A stretch of DNA of 64,000 nt from Epiperipatus broadwayi (GCA_028023455.1 JAQFVV010000056.1:2544001-2608000); one strand, 5' to 3'; positions 41,665 through 53,700 are shown, numbered from the stretch's first letter. A program made the numbers and translations. The notes: generated by a model not told the origin, from the sequence alone.

Positions 41665-41972
41665 GTGTAATTAAGAATTTTAAATATAAGAATGATAGAT
41701 TTAATACAGATAGAAATATTGCCATGTTACAGAAGGATAAATTTAAACAAACATATATGGGATATGGATATGCAGCGCATAGTATTGACAATAATTTTTC
41801 ACAATATGGGGCAAATAGCATGAATAATAATAGATGTAGGACTAATGAACAAAAGAAGTGGATAAAAATTTCATATTTGCCTAGTGTATATAATATATTA
41901 AATAAAAAAAGTAAAAATTATATAAAAACATTAATGTGGGATGGGTTAATAGCAAAAATTTGGATAAATTGA
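41661..41972 (+). pseudogene. PLE-2 RT-to-nuclease connector
   Basis: This 103-codon frame overlaps the RT stop by four bases (ATGA) and links RT to nuclease. It contains INWISYLPSV-like residues (here WIKISYLPSVYNIL), matching the connector before the GIY-YIG part of PLEs. A second frameshift near 41950 moves the reading into the frame of 41936-42316. Confidence 0.8.
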
Positions 41973-42316
41973 TAACTAATTGTAGGATGAAAGATGATAT
42001 AAAATATAAGAGAGGAATGGTTTATAAAATTAGATGTAATTTTTGTAATATGGTTTACTATGGTCAGACGTCAAAGCAATTAGGAGAAAGAGCTAAAGAA
42101 CACAATGATGCTATTGATAGGAAAGATGATAGATCTGCATTGTATGTGCATTATTTGCAGTACGGACATAAAATAAATTGTATTGATAATATAAGGGTTC
42201 TTGATTATATTAAAAATGTTAATAGACATAAAATATATGAAACAAACTATATCATGTATAATAAAAACAACTGTATGAATATATACAAAACATACATTAC
42301 ATTAAATAATAAGTGA
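41936..42316 (+). pseudogene. PLE-2 GIY-YIG endonuclease region
   Basis: The core is GMVYKIRCNFCNMVYYGQTS (around residues 26-45): V-Y ... Y-Y-G in GIY-YIG form with the PLE-specific CNFC cysteines. It is followed by LGERAKEHNDAI with its catalytic-type Arg and the HYLQYGHKI motif. The frame closes with a natural stop, 184 bp before the right direct repeat. No sign of a separate start; it is part of the single PLE polyprotein. Confidence 0.9.
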
Positions 42317-42500
42317 TTAATGGATAATTAATTAATTAATATATGTGGATATATATCCATTCAATATATATAACAGAGTAATTTTGCAGTAAAAGTGAGG
42401 AAAAAAAATTACATAATAGATCATGTCAGATATCCATTTGTTTATCTGTCTTCTCTCATGTATTGATATAGATGTCACTGTAAATCGTGGAGACACATTG

Positions 42501-42612
42501 AAAAGGGCAAAAAACATAATTTGCCGAAAAAGGCTTTTCTATGATAATTTTATAATTTGTAATATTTGTTGCTTGTATATATGTATTTTTAAACATATTT
42601 GACTATTGTATA
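42501..42612. repeat. PLE-2 right terminal direct repeat (pLTR)
   Basis: 112 bp identical to 39684-39795. The bases just before it read TTGAAAAGGGC, two changes from a CTGANGA-AGGGC hammerhead start, whereas the left repeat is preceded by different sequence. Confidence 0.95.
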
Positions 42613-43595
42613 ATTTTATATGTACAGTGAGTTGTACGAACTGTACTATGAATTATATGTCCATCTTATCCACTCAGCCAGGTCAAATTCGTTCTTTATT
42701 TTTAGATTTATTATTATACTGTTTTTTTTCACAACTGTATTGTTTTAATTTTTTTAAAAATATTTTTCTTGATATCTAAATGTGTATATTTTTAATTTAA
42801 CATTATAAATGATGCATTATAATATATAAACTTTTATCAATATAATCCCGATATTTAAACTAACCAGTAGAATATCATTAATCTGTTGTCAAAGCAATGT
42901 CATATTTAGGCAGTAAATTCTCTTTATTGTCTAATTATAATGCTATCTTGATAAGGGATGTTTTAATGGTGTTCAATTTATGAGACTGTGATGATGAATT
43001 TTTTGTATGCTAACATAAACATTTGACAGGATTAACTATTACTTATGACTTAAAACAAAATTATAATAGGTAGATGGAAAATATTGTAATTTTTACAGAA
43101 TAATCTAAATTAGTTTGGTCATAACATTTAAAAAATAATAACAATTATCTGCTTAGATTTACTTTGAAGGTTTTTGATAAATTTTGGGCATTGTAAATTG
43201 AATAACTTTTTTTATTTTAGAAAAGTAGATCACCAAAAAAGCGGTTATTGATAACATTCAGTTCAGATCACTTTGGATGTATATAAATTATGTCCATAGT
43301 GGTAAAGAATGTAATATACTTTGTGCACTTGTTTGTGTTTTTTTTTTAAAATTATCCTGCTCAACATAAATTGAAAATATATACACAATAATCTAAAACA
43401 TTTTTTATTATATATGTGAATAGACTAGACATATCAGAGAAAATTATCATTATCATCATCAGAATAAAAAGGCAATAACATAAGCCGATATTTTTTATAA
43501 GTAAAATTAAGTCATTAAAGGATAAATCTGTTAACAAAAATAATAAATACAGTTATATTTTTATTTTAATTACTTTATTGCAAGTAATTATATAT
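42613..43595. other. AT-rich spacer
   Basis: Nothing recognised apart from A/T runs and a short ATC-rich tract near 43448. Confidence 0.5.
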
Positions 43596-43636
43596 AGATA
43601 TATTTCAACTATTCTGAAATCTTCTTCAGAGCTATG
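43596..43636 (-). ncRNA. Weak hammerhead-like motif
   Basis: The minus strand reads CTCTGAAGAAGATTTCAG, then AATAGTT and GAAATATATC: a consensus CTGANGA box, GAAA, a 2-bp stem III with minimal loop and a C at the cleavage position. Stem II is weak and stem I does not pair well, so this is at best a relic of a PLE terminal repeat. Confidence 0.25.
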
Positions 43637-43989
43637 ATATATTAATGAATAAACAGTAAAAATAAAATAATATGAAACAAATAATAAATCAAAACAATGG
43701 AATGAATAAAATAAAGAAGAAGAATTAGAAAAAATACAGATAAATTAAACACAAATAAAAACAAAACAAAACGAAATATAAATAAAAATAGTAGGTTAAT
43801 TAAAATGTAAATATAAACAGAATATATATGTATATGCCTGCCTGTATATATATACTTGTGATTACTTATTAACTATTATTGTAATATTATAATTTTAATA
43901 AACACCATATTTATGAGCTTACTTTTAAATAACTTTTTTATGTAACATTGTTCTATTTTTTAAATATTTTCATCCTAGTTATTTTTCAT

Positions 43990-44636
43990 TCATTAATATT
44001 AAATGTTTATTCAAAGATCCTGCATAATCTATATGGATACACTCCCATGGTTTTTGTCCTCTATCATTGTTTATAAAATGTCTTTGGTAAATCAGCCACA
44101 GATTGGCAATTACAGCAGGTTTTTACCATTTGTTCAATTTTGCTATTTATTTTAGGTCACAACATGTATGAATGTGTGAGGACTTTCATCCACACAACTT
44201 CTGGATGTCCTTTATGTAACAACTTTTGCACTTGTTTTTCACTGGTGTATTTGATCAATCATTACAGATTGACAAATTCTGATGAGCCTTCCAAATCAAC
44301 ATAGTAATGGAATTTGTTTGATTCTTTGGCCATCCTTCTCAGATCCAATTCTTTAGCTTACTATATTTAAGACCTCTATTTGTCCATTCAGTGACTTTGG
44401 AACTGTTTAGATTCTCTATAATATTTATTGCATCTAAGTCTGTCTTTCATAAGTAGTCATGATAATGCATCTGCATGTGTAATCTCTTTTCTCAACTTGT
44501 AAACTAATTCATAGTCATAGGCAGTTAATATGTTAATTCACCTTAAAAGTCTCTGACTTGCATAGTCAGGCATTTTTTTTATTCTTTCCAAAAATTTTAA
44601 GTAAAGAGATGATCCATACATATTGTAAAACTACAC

Positions 44637-44673
<37 letters not shown>

Positions 44674-46740
44674 TGGAAGTATATATATATATATATATGA
44701 AAAGAAAGTTAATGTTAACACTAACTGAAATAATTATAGAAAATATACAAACCATTATACAATTACAAATATCCAGTAACGCCCTCTGTTTAAAGATCTA
44801 TATCTCAATAATAGCAAACCTTAAAATGATATATATTGATGGAAGTTTCTTTATTGCAAATATTATAGCCAGGGCTTCCTTATCTAATTGACTATCATTT
44901 TTTTCAGCCAATGATAATGTTCTGCAGGCACAAGCAATTGGATGTTCACCTTGCTCCGACTCCAAAATCTAAAGCATCTGTTACTTCCATATTACTCCTA
45001 TAATGCACTAAGAATTTTTCTGACATTACTAAGTCCTTGGCTTTTTGGAATGCAATTTTATACTCTTCATTCATTTTCAGTGTTTTTCCTCAAGTGATAA
45101 ATCATTCAATGGTGTTAATATATGTGATTTACTCTGTAAAAATCTTTTATAGAAATTACATTCTTAGGAGGACAGCTTCTTTTACGGATATCATTTTCTA
45201 AGGGTTGCAGTACTTTCTATCCTTATTTATCATGTCCCAAAAATTTTATTTCCAAAGTTGTCCAGATGCACTCGATAGTGTTATATCTAGCTCCCATTTT
45301 ATTTAGTTTTGATCACACCATTACTCATTTTTCCAGTTCTTCTTCTGACTGGGCACTAATAACTATATCATCTAAGTAGGGAAAAATTCCATCTATGTTT
45401 TATAATATATCCATCTTTGCTCAAAAAATGTTTGAGACAATTGTTATTCCATAAGGCAATTTATTGCATTTAAACAGACTGACGTGGATACACAATATTT
45501 ACAATTGTGCATTTTTTCTGTGACCAGTATTTGGTGAATCACAAACTTTAAATCTAACTTCATAAAGAACAATGCTTTCTTTAAAGATACTAACATTTCA
45601 TGTACATTTAGCATGGGATAAGCATCCTTATTTATATATTTATTTACAGTAACTCAATAATCTCCACACAGATGAATATTCCCATCTGGTTTAACAATCA
45701 TGACCACAGTAGTAGTCCATGATGAGCCTTCTACAGGTGATAGTATGCCTTTTACCATATTTCCTATTGTTTCTTTAACATTTGACTTCAGAGCATGGGG
45801 AACTTTCTGTCACTTACACATTATATGTTGTGTGCCTTTAGGTAATTCCATGTCTACTGGTCTTGTTCTTAATTGATGTATTTCCTGTTTAAACAGCTGA
45901 GGAAACATTGTTCTAACTTCTGTTTCTAGTTTAACCATCTTCATAATTTTACAACAGATTCCTAATGGATGGAACCAGTTTCAACTGAGCAGAAGACTAA
46001 TTCTCTTTACAATAAACAATGATAAAATTTCTAATTTTTGCTTTACTTTCACTGGAACAGAAACTTTTCCATATACATGTATTTTGTTTACATTTACATT
46101 TGTGGCTACTACATTTGTCTTATCCAGTTTTACTCTCTGTTTGAATCTAACATTAATTTTATTTCACTCCTTCAGAGATAAAACCAATAATCCAACACTG
46201 CTGACAACATCGATATTAATATTAATTTCATAAATGGTTACATCCAAAATAATGACTTTCACTTTCTCCAAGATTTATTTTCTCCTGACTTCAAGTCCAG
46301 TGTGGCTTTTTTAAATTTTTTCTGCAAATGTGAGCTACATTTCCTTTAATGCCATACTGCATTTTTCTGATTTGAATTTGCATATCCTTTTTGTGTGCTC
46401 TACAATTTTACAGCAATAGCTCATTAATTCATATCATATAAACTTTTTAGTTGATTCATCCATCTTAGCTCTTGTATATACTTGTGATATTTTTTAATTT
46501 ATTTGCTACCATTTAATATTCAGACACATTATGTGTTGTTAGCTCATGTGTTATACATTTTGTGATAACCACTTTATATGTTACAAGATTATGGTACAAC
46601 CTTCCAGATAAAAGTTGATTCAGGAATATGTCCTCTAAATCCATCATAAATTTACAATGTCTGGCCAATGTATGTAATGCCAGATTATAATCTTGGTAAC
46701 TCTCTTGAGGTAGTTGTTTTCTCATTCAAAAATGCAAATG
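43990..46740 (-). pseudogene. Degenerate Ty3/gypsy LTR retrotransposon, internal region
   Basis: Reading the minus strand from 46740 down, fragments appear in gypsy order. A Gag piece at 46513-46725 (YQDYNLALHTLARHC, the usual Gag capsid motif) is followed by badly decayed protease-region sequence. The RT starts near 45700 with KPDGNIHLCGDY and VNKYINKDAYP, then KLDLKFVIHQILV. RNase H follows (DALDFGVGA near 44960), then an integrase zinc-binding region near 44100-44230 (LLHKGHPEVVWMK and CCNCQSVADLP). Numerous stops and frameshifts interrupt every domain. No LTRs were found on either side. Confidence 0.8.
44640..44699. repeat. (AT)n tracts inside the gypsy remnant
   Basis: Two (AT)n runs separated by TTGGTGGAAG. 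A second GATGGAAGTTTC word 140 bp downstream suggests a small local duplication around the tract. Confidence 0.7.
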
Positions 46741-48649
46741 AGCTATTCTCTTCATTACCCCTGACTGAAAATATGTAGTAAGATTTTCAATAAGCTAACT
46801 GTATGGTAAATCATCTTGAGTTTTGGAACACTTTGCAATTTGTAGAACATTGATACTGGCAAAAAACGATAGTGTTGAAAAATTAGGCTTATCATCTTCA
46901 AATTTTAGAAATTCTCATTAAACAATCTATGTGCTTCATATATATATTCTACACTGAGGGACTACTGATGTCAAATTAATGCAAGTTATGAGTGGGAACT
47001 GCCATTTTTTCTCTTCCCTTTTTTTTCACACAAATGTACAATTCTTCTTCTTTAACTTAATTTTCTATGCAAGTCCTTCTTAAAAACTGACATCTGTGCC
47101 ATTGTCTGTGTCCATGGGAAAACAATTTCAGACATGTAAGTGAAAATTAACAATACACACACAACTTGAAGATATCTGCAAGTTTATTTCTGTTTGCTGA
47201 TGCATTAATTTAACAATATAACAAATACAAATAAATTATATTACTGACTATAATTCATGCCATTTATAAACTTTTGGGAATTGTTATAGAATATTTAGTA
47301 CGTGAAAATATCTTATTTCAGACACAACTGATAATTATAAAGTTCATTAATCTCCAAATGGTTTGTTTATTCATCTAATTAAAGCCTATGCAAACTTCTT
47401 TCCATTTGAACTTTAATAGTAAATAATTTACTAAAACTAATTTTATTCAGCATTATATTTTCTTGCTTTCAAGAATGCATTGTTTTACTTTCAGCAGCCA
47501 TTTTTTTTACTTTGAATGACTGCTGCTGCACTGTAAGCATCTCAGACTCTTTGTATTAGCTACCTAATTTACCTAATTTATTTTAAAAGTTCTTTTTATA
47601 ATACGTTTTTGATTTAATTAAAACTTTTTACACACAATTTAAAATATTTGCATCATAAGTACACTTACTAAATAACTTTTTCTTGTCTACGTTGATATAT
47701 TTATGGTTTTTCTACCAATGGTTTGTAGATACTTATAAGTACCAATCATATTTCTAACATTAAAACTAGTTAGCTTTTTTAAATAAAGAAATATTTATTA
47801 TTTTGCATTTTTTATTTCTTATGAATTACTTTTTACATATATTCTCTAATGTAATATTACCCAGTGAGAAGATCAGTCCAAATTCAGAAAGAATCAAGAT
47901 AGAACAATACTCAAATTAGTATTAGTAAAACAACACCTCATTAAACATGGAGAGAACGTGGATCTGAAAATATGTTGGAATAAAATTATTAGAAGAAATA
48001 TAGATTAACATTTACTCAAGTTGATCTAATGTTACAGAAAGACAGATTTATAAATAACATTATTTTTTACTAATCCGTTAAGCAAAATGTTTAGACATAT
48101 GTCCGTGTGCGTTATATAATTTATAATAAACTTAATTAAAGAAAATCCTTGTAATAAAAAAAAAAACATTCATGCATGTATGAATATATATAAAAAGGGA
48201 ATAATTTATTAATAATTTAATTCTTTTGCAGAAATTGCCATTTCTATTCGTATTATTCATTTCATTAATTGTTCTGATTACTGTGAAGATTAGATTGCAT
48301 GCTTGCAGCTTATCTTTAATAATAATGATATCCAGATGGTTCCGTTTAATTATGTAATAAAAGAAATAGTAATAAATATTTCAAGGTATAGTCTATAAAC
48401 TTAAAATTAATAAAAGTTTTACGTTACTAAAATAAAAATTTAAAGCAATTGCAACAAAATTTTATTTTCGCAGTTAATATAAAACCACTATAGTCTTATC
48501 TTTTTGAATCTCCTCGTTTATTTCTATCTCTTATTTTTATTCTAATCATGCTTAGTCTATCTCTTACTAAGATTTTGCATTTATTTTGTACAATTTTTTA
48601 AAAATATAGATTTTTTTTAAAACCTTGTTAAAAATACAAATTATTTTTA
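46741..48649. other. AT-rich stretch next to the gypsy remnant
   Basis: Sequence up to about 47150 may be the decayed 5' part of the gypsy element. No LTR or other gene was recognised. Confidence 0.4.
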
Positions 48650-49000
48650 CATTATCATCATCATCAGCCATTATCAATCCACTGCAGGATAAAGGTCTCT
48701 CCAAATTCAATCCATCCTTTCAGATCTTCAGCTTCTCTTGTCTACACTACCCCTGCACACTTTCTTATTTCATCCATCTATCTCACAGGTGGTCTCTTTC
48801 TGAGTCTTTTACAATCTCTTGGAATCCAGTTTAAGATTTCAATTGTCCATCTATTATCATCTCTTTTAGCAATATGGACAGCCCAACCACACTTCAGTCT
48901 TTAATTTTTTCAATGAGGGTAGTAACACCTGTTTGTTCTCTTACCTACACATTGCATTTTTGATCTCTTCTTGTTACTACCAACAGGCATCTCTCCATAG
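48650..49000 (-). pseudogene. RTE LINE, third copy, 3' end only
   Basis: About 350 bp match the 3' end of the LINE at 22.26-22.6 kb in the same orientation, including the (GATGAT)n tail, CTGCAGTGGATTGATAATGG, and codons for the RRDDNRW-like C-terminal domain with breaks. Confidence 0.85.
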
Positions 49001-49691
49001 AAGTAGAGTTAATAACGTTTATGTAAATAATATTCATAATACATAAAACAATGGTATTTACATTTATATATTGATAGTGACTTTTGTTGTTTTGAAAGTT
49101 TGTGATAATGACATTTTATTATAATTATATGATGAACTATTTTTATTTCTATGTTTAATTATTAAACGTTTTTACAAAAATTAAGACTTCAATTAAACTC
49201 ATCAAATACATAGCGTACAGATTAGTATATAATACAATGCTTTGAATAGTATTATTTGCTACTTTTCTCAAATGTTGTTGCTCTGACCAGATGACAGTAT
49301 AGTAACAGAAATCAAACAAGGAAGTTTTAAATTCATAAATAATGAAGTGATGCTCTAACTCAGGGGTGGGCAAACTTAAAAGAAGCATGATCGACTTTTA
49401 TATTTATTATCTAGTGGCGATTGACTTTGTTTATTAATTATTATTAATTATATGTTTTGCTACGTTGACAGACATAAGCTTTTTAAAGATTGGTTGGAAG
49501 AATTCCTAGGAATGTGAATTGCTGTAAACCAAAAAACACAACAAACTACCCTTGATTAAATATATCATTTTTAGTGATAGAATGTAGAATCCAGAATCTT
49601 GGCAAAGGTAATAATTAATTAATGAGTGAAGCAACAGAAAAATTACCTGGTTAAATTATTTATTAATTACTATTGATTATTTTATTATAAT

Positions 49692-51375
49692 TCAACATAA
49701 TATAATTATTTCCATTTCTTTTTTTTTTTGTTGTTGTTGATAATTTTCTTCACAAAGATTCCTATAGTTTGGTTTATAATTGCTGATGCACAACCGAATG
49801 GAAGCCATCAAGTGATTATCCATAAAAGAATTTTTAAACTGAGATTTAATTAATTTCATTTGAGAGAATGCTGATTCACATAAGTAAGTAGATCTAAAAA
49901 ATGCAAGAATCCTTGATGCGACCAATCTCAACAATGGATATTTTTTTTTGGCAATAAATTCCAAAAGGAGTTTTCATTTGCACGTGCTTTTAGAATAATC
50001 CCATTGAAAAGCACTAGCTAAAATTCAAGATATATATCTTCGATATCATGTTCTCCAAAAGGAAATGAGATAAATTTGAAAATTGGTTGCAAATTATTGA
50101 TATTTGAAAATCTACTTTCGAATTCTTGAATAATATTGTCTATTTCAAAACAAAATGTTTTAATATTACATCAATAAGCTTAATATGATTTTCTAAATAA
50201 TGAAAAATTTTAAAGTTGCTATTTCGTAATTGCAACTTATAAAATTTCAATTTTGCTATATGAACATTTACCGAACTGATTAACTCAATAATATTCTTTT
50301 CTTTTTTTTGTAATTGAAGATTGAGAGAATTATAATGTCTCATAAAATCTGTAAGAAATGCCAATTTTTCATGTTTTTTCCTAACATATCCAAAAATGTA
50401 ACAATTTTTGGCAAAAGATTTAAAAATCTTTCCAAAAAACTTCCTCCCCTAAGCCATCTAATGTTCCAAATAAGAACTAAATCTTAATATTCTGAGTCAT
50501 TTTCTTCAAGTTGATTATGAAATAGCCACCTCTTTAAACTACTGCTCTAATCGAATTAGTTACTTTCACTGCTACTTCCATAATATCATTAACATTTAAA
50601 ATTTTTGCAAATAATGCATTATTATAAATTATACGATGAAAGGGTATAAAATCGGGAAATTATTCATTTTCTTTACAAAGGGCTAAAAATCCTTTTTGTT
50701 CCCGACAATTGAAGGTGCTCCACAAGTTGAAATAGAAACCAATTTATGAAGAGTTAAATTTGATTTCTTAGCAAATGTCATAAATGTCATACTCTTCATA
50801 GGAAGTATTGTTTAAAATTCCTATTTGATTGAAATATCAGAAAATACCATTCTTATAAAGATAATTAATTGGGCAGTATCAACAACGTCAATTGATTTGT
50901 CAAATTCTAGTGAAAAGAAATAACAATTTTGAATGTCATTTTCCATTTGCTGAGTCATATTCTCACTCATAACTTCAACATGTTGAGTTACTGTTTGGTG
51001 AGAAAGTTGTAAATCTTTAATTGCATTAAGAATTTTATTTTTATTTCTAACGTCACTAAATAATTTTTCACCACCCTCAAGAAAAGCTTCTTTTAAAACT
51101 TCACCATTCTAATAATGTTTTTTATGTCTCACCAAAACGTAAGTCATAACACGATGCTTCAGTTACAATTTTAGATTGTTGCATAGGTTGTTGAAATAAA
51201 AGTCGCTGTGCACCCAATTGGACTTTTAATTCTTTTAACTTTCATTTTGTTAATTTGCTGAGGGCAGGGTAATCATTTGGATACTTTTTGTGCAAACTGG
51301 AAAAATGCCTCTCCAAATTTCCTTTCTTTTGTAAGGCTACAGTAGCATGACCTATCAGACAAAGACATTTGTCTT
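49692..51375 (-). pseudogene. hAT transposase, degenerate
   Basis: The C-terminal dimerisation (hATC) region is readable at 49692-49964: FFRSTYLCESAFSQMKLIKS, with the conserved YLCESAFS. Upstream blocks in shifted frames (50140-50364 and others) match the FAM200/ZBED5/GTF2I-repeat-associated class of hAT transposases. The N-terminus near 51240-51370 shows a zinc-finger-like CLCLIGHATVALQKKGNLER followed by HFSSLH; one expected Cys is Gly. Many stops and frameshifts make it inactive. The region upstream of the zinc finger has been displaced by the hammerhead element. Confidence 0.85.
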
Positions 51376-51395
51376 TATACATGGTAAAAAATATA

Positions 51396-51437
51396 TCCCC
51401 AGACTAGTTTCTGGCTTGTGGCCTTCATCAGTGAGGA
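51396..51437 (-). ncRNA. Type I hammerhead ribozyme, intact core
   Basis: On the minus strand: stem I TCCTCA, catalytic box CTGATGA, stem-loop A-GGC-CACAA-GCC-A, GAAA, a 2-bp stem III (AC-TA-GT), the cleavage-site C, and TGGGGA closing stem I with six pairs (one G-U). All invariant core bases are present. The tiny stem III is the form known from PLE and retrozyme hammerheads, which usually work as dimers. Predicted cleavage lies between plus-strand positions 51402 and 51401. Confidence 0.8.
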
Positions 51438-51871
51438 GCCTTGGATCTGACAGCACTGCACCTAGATCTTAGGATCTAATGCAATCCTCCAGCAGCCACC
51501 TTTTATCTCTACTTAACTACAAAACTATGAGAATAAAATTGAAAACACAATAATAATTTTAATCTAAGCTCAATAGCTTATATAGTCATATGAGTCTGAA
51601 CCCAGTTCAGCACCCATACATTTTGGTGCCTTTGGCTCTTTAACAACCATAGCCACCACTATCCTATTAGGCAGGATTGGTGTTAAACCATTAAACATCA
51701 GATGATCACCATCTCTTATACTAGCACATAATTGTTATTAAACAATTATTAAATATTATTGTGTTTTCAATTTTATTCTCATAGTTTTGTAGTTAAGTAG
51801 AGATAAAAGGTGGCTGCTGGAGGGTTGCAATAGATCCTAAGATCTTGGTGCAGGGCTTGCAGATCCAAGGC

Positions 51872-51913
51872 TCCTCACTGATGAAGGCCATAAGCCAGCA
51901 ACTAATCTGGAGA
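51872..51913 (+). ncRNA. Hammerhead ribozyme, decayed copy
   Basis: This has the same architecture as 51396-51437: TCCTCA, CTGATGA, GGC-CATAA-GCC. GAAA is changed to GCAA at an invariant position, stem III has a C/A mismatch and stem I has one mismatch, so it should be inactive. Confidence 0.75.
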
Positions 51914-52439
51914 TATTGGTTTAGTAGGCACTAGATAGGGATTTTATGCACAAGCCTTTTGGTATCCATTGATTACTCTGGTGGCACAGGGTGGCACTTC
52001 TGTATGGGGAGTTTTGCCTTGTTTAATAACAATTATGTGCTAGTATAAGATATGGTGATCATGTGATGTTTAGTGGCAACTTTTTTAGTTGCTAAATTTT
52101 TTAGAATAAGGGCAAAACAAAATACAAAAAAACACATATAGATACTACATTGTTCTGCCACTTGAACACTACCATCTGTCAACTCAGTTATAGAATTTAT
52201 AAATATAAATGTAAAAATAAAAAGATTTGGAATTCAGACAACAGTAATTTGATGACAGAAATGTCTGTGATCGACTGACTGTCAAGCTGTGCGTGATTGA
52301 CCAGTCAATCATGATTGGCCATTTGTCCATCCCTGCTCTAACCAATTAGCTTATTTTCCAAAAGTAAGCTAATAGAAATCATATATACTTATCTGATCTT
52401 TTAATATGGCCATTTTTATGGATAAGATTAATAAGTGTT

Positions 52440-53165
52440 TTTTCTCTCAGTGATGAAAGCTTATTCATAAAAAAAAAACAGGTACAAATACAGTTAGAAA
52501 AAGGTTTACAAGGGAGTGATTATATGGTAAATTGAAATTTCATGAGCAACATGGTAGGAGGGTAAGAATACATGTGAAAAGAGAATGAGAAGTGTAAAGG
52601 GTGCATAGTCCAGGCCAATCTGAGATGCATGTTTTCATTGAGCAAGCACTGCATGAATCACAAACATTTAAATGATCGAGTCCTATGATAGAGGTTGAGA
52701 GGATGAGAGTTGAAGGATTTCCCAAGTGTCTGTGAGGAGTGGAGGTGGGGATAGTTTGGTATCACTGGTTTTGAGAGAAAAAATTAGGTCCAATAGCTTT
52801 TGATTCACTGAGTGTACTCTCTGGTCAAAAATAAGGTCACATCAGAGCAACCAGAGTGCATACATGAGGAAAACTGATAGTCTAATGGTTGCAAAGACCC
52901 CCATTTCTATGAATTCTTGGAGGTTGAAGATGGTTTTCCTGTGTGAGAAAAGGAAGGAGTTGACATGTTTCACTCCAAGCAGAAAGGGAAATTTAAGTAG
53001 GAAGTGCTGGAGGGTTTCATTATCAGTTTTACAGAGCTGGCATAGGGGAGAGATCTTGGTGAAACCCCTATGGTTGACCAAAAATTGATTTGTGGGAAGA
53101 GAGTGAAGATTGATTTTAAGGAGGAAATTGAGGAATTTTGCCATCCATCCACCCCATTGAAACAA
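52440..53165 (-). pseudogene. LINE 3' fragment with zinc-binding tail
   Basis: The frame at 52842-53165 shows ISPLCQLCKTDNETLQHFL, a CxxC...H arrangement like the RT-associated zinc-binding domain at the C-terminus of several LINE ORFs. Preceding residues (KINLHSLPTNQFL) also fit. Sequence down to about 52440 would be the 3' UTR, ending in a minus-strand A-poor tail near 52480. The family differs from the RTE copies and is not assigned. Confidence 0.45.
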
Positions 53166-53700
53166 ATGATTTCTTCTTTAGATTAAGAGAATACTTGCAT
53201 ATAAATAAACACAAAATTATATCTTGATAAAACATAATATATCCACATATAAAAGCTTGAGATTTTTACATATATTTGATTCATATTTATGGACTACTTA
53301 TTTGTACTATTTTCTGATATTACTGTCCTTTTTATAATTTTTTGCAGCTGTAATTATTATACAGATTCTGGTGACATTTGAATACAATTCCCAATATATA
53401 TCTACAAATAAACTATCCATATTTTAATAATGTAATTATTTGATCTTGAAATAGACATGCTATGATAGGTAGTTTAGATTTTTATCTTCTATATCGGTTG
53501 AGTAATTTAAAAATATTTTTATACCATCACTCATATAACGCTAAAATAATGTTGAAATTTTAAATTTTACATTTTATAATAAAGTATAATGGATAATTTT
53601 GGGGGCAAAAAGTCAAAAAAGAAAATGAATGTTTTTGCCAAAAATTAGTAGCATTATTGTAAAAAAAAATGCAAGCACAAAATAATTATGTTTAATGATA
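53166..53700. other. AT-rich spacer
   Basis: Nothing recognised. Confidence 0.5.

Larger units (their letters stand above)
39684..42612 (+). mobile_element. PLE-2: Penelope-like element between 112-bp direct repeats
   Basis: The element is bounded by identical 112-bp direct repeats (39684-39795 and 42501-42612), the partial-tandem pseudo-LTR arrangement typical of PLEs. Between them lies one RT-GIY-YIG coding region (39909-42316) with one premature stop and three frameshifts. The repeats show no difference that I can see, which argues for a recent insertion, yet the ORF is broken. Its protein is clearly a different lineage from PLE-1. Outside the repeats I see no convincing target duplication. 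Confidence 0.92.
51391..52076. mobile_element. Inverted pair of hammerhead-ribozyme units (retrozyme- or PLE-terminus-like)
   Basis: Block X (51391-51560, minus; 51751-51917, plus) carries the hammerhead, and block Y (51689-51746, minus; 52019-52076, plus) contains TTGTTTAATAACAATTATG. In the minus copy Y precedes X; in the plus copy X precedes Y. Such circular permutation is expected if both copies were taken from a tandem or circular RNA monomer of roughly 450-460 nt. The pair has no ORF and sits inside the hAT transposon. Known relatives are non-autonomous retrozymes and PLE terminal repeats. Confidence 0.75.
49361..52335 (-). mobile_element. hAT DNA transposon with TIRs and 8-bp TSD
   Basis: The left end CAGGGGTGGGCAAAC and the right end (minus strand) CAGGGATGGACAAAT form imperfect terminal inverted repeats. 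They are flanked by the 8-bp target duplication CTCTAACT (49353-49360) and CTCTAACC (52336-52343). Subterminal ATCGACT and GATTGACC words are typical of these elements. The coding region runs on the minus strand. A separate 690-bp element with hammerhead motifs has inserted at about 51.39-52.08 kb, so the hAT is older than that insertion. Confidence 0.92.

Noticed and set aside
43600-47200. LTRs for the gypsy remnant
   Set aside because: I compared both flanks by eye and found no direct repeat with TG...CA ends.
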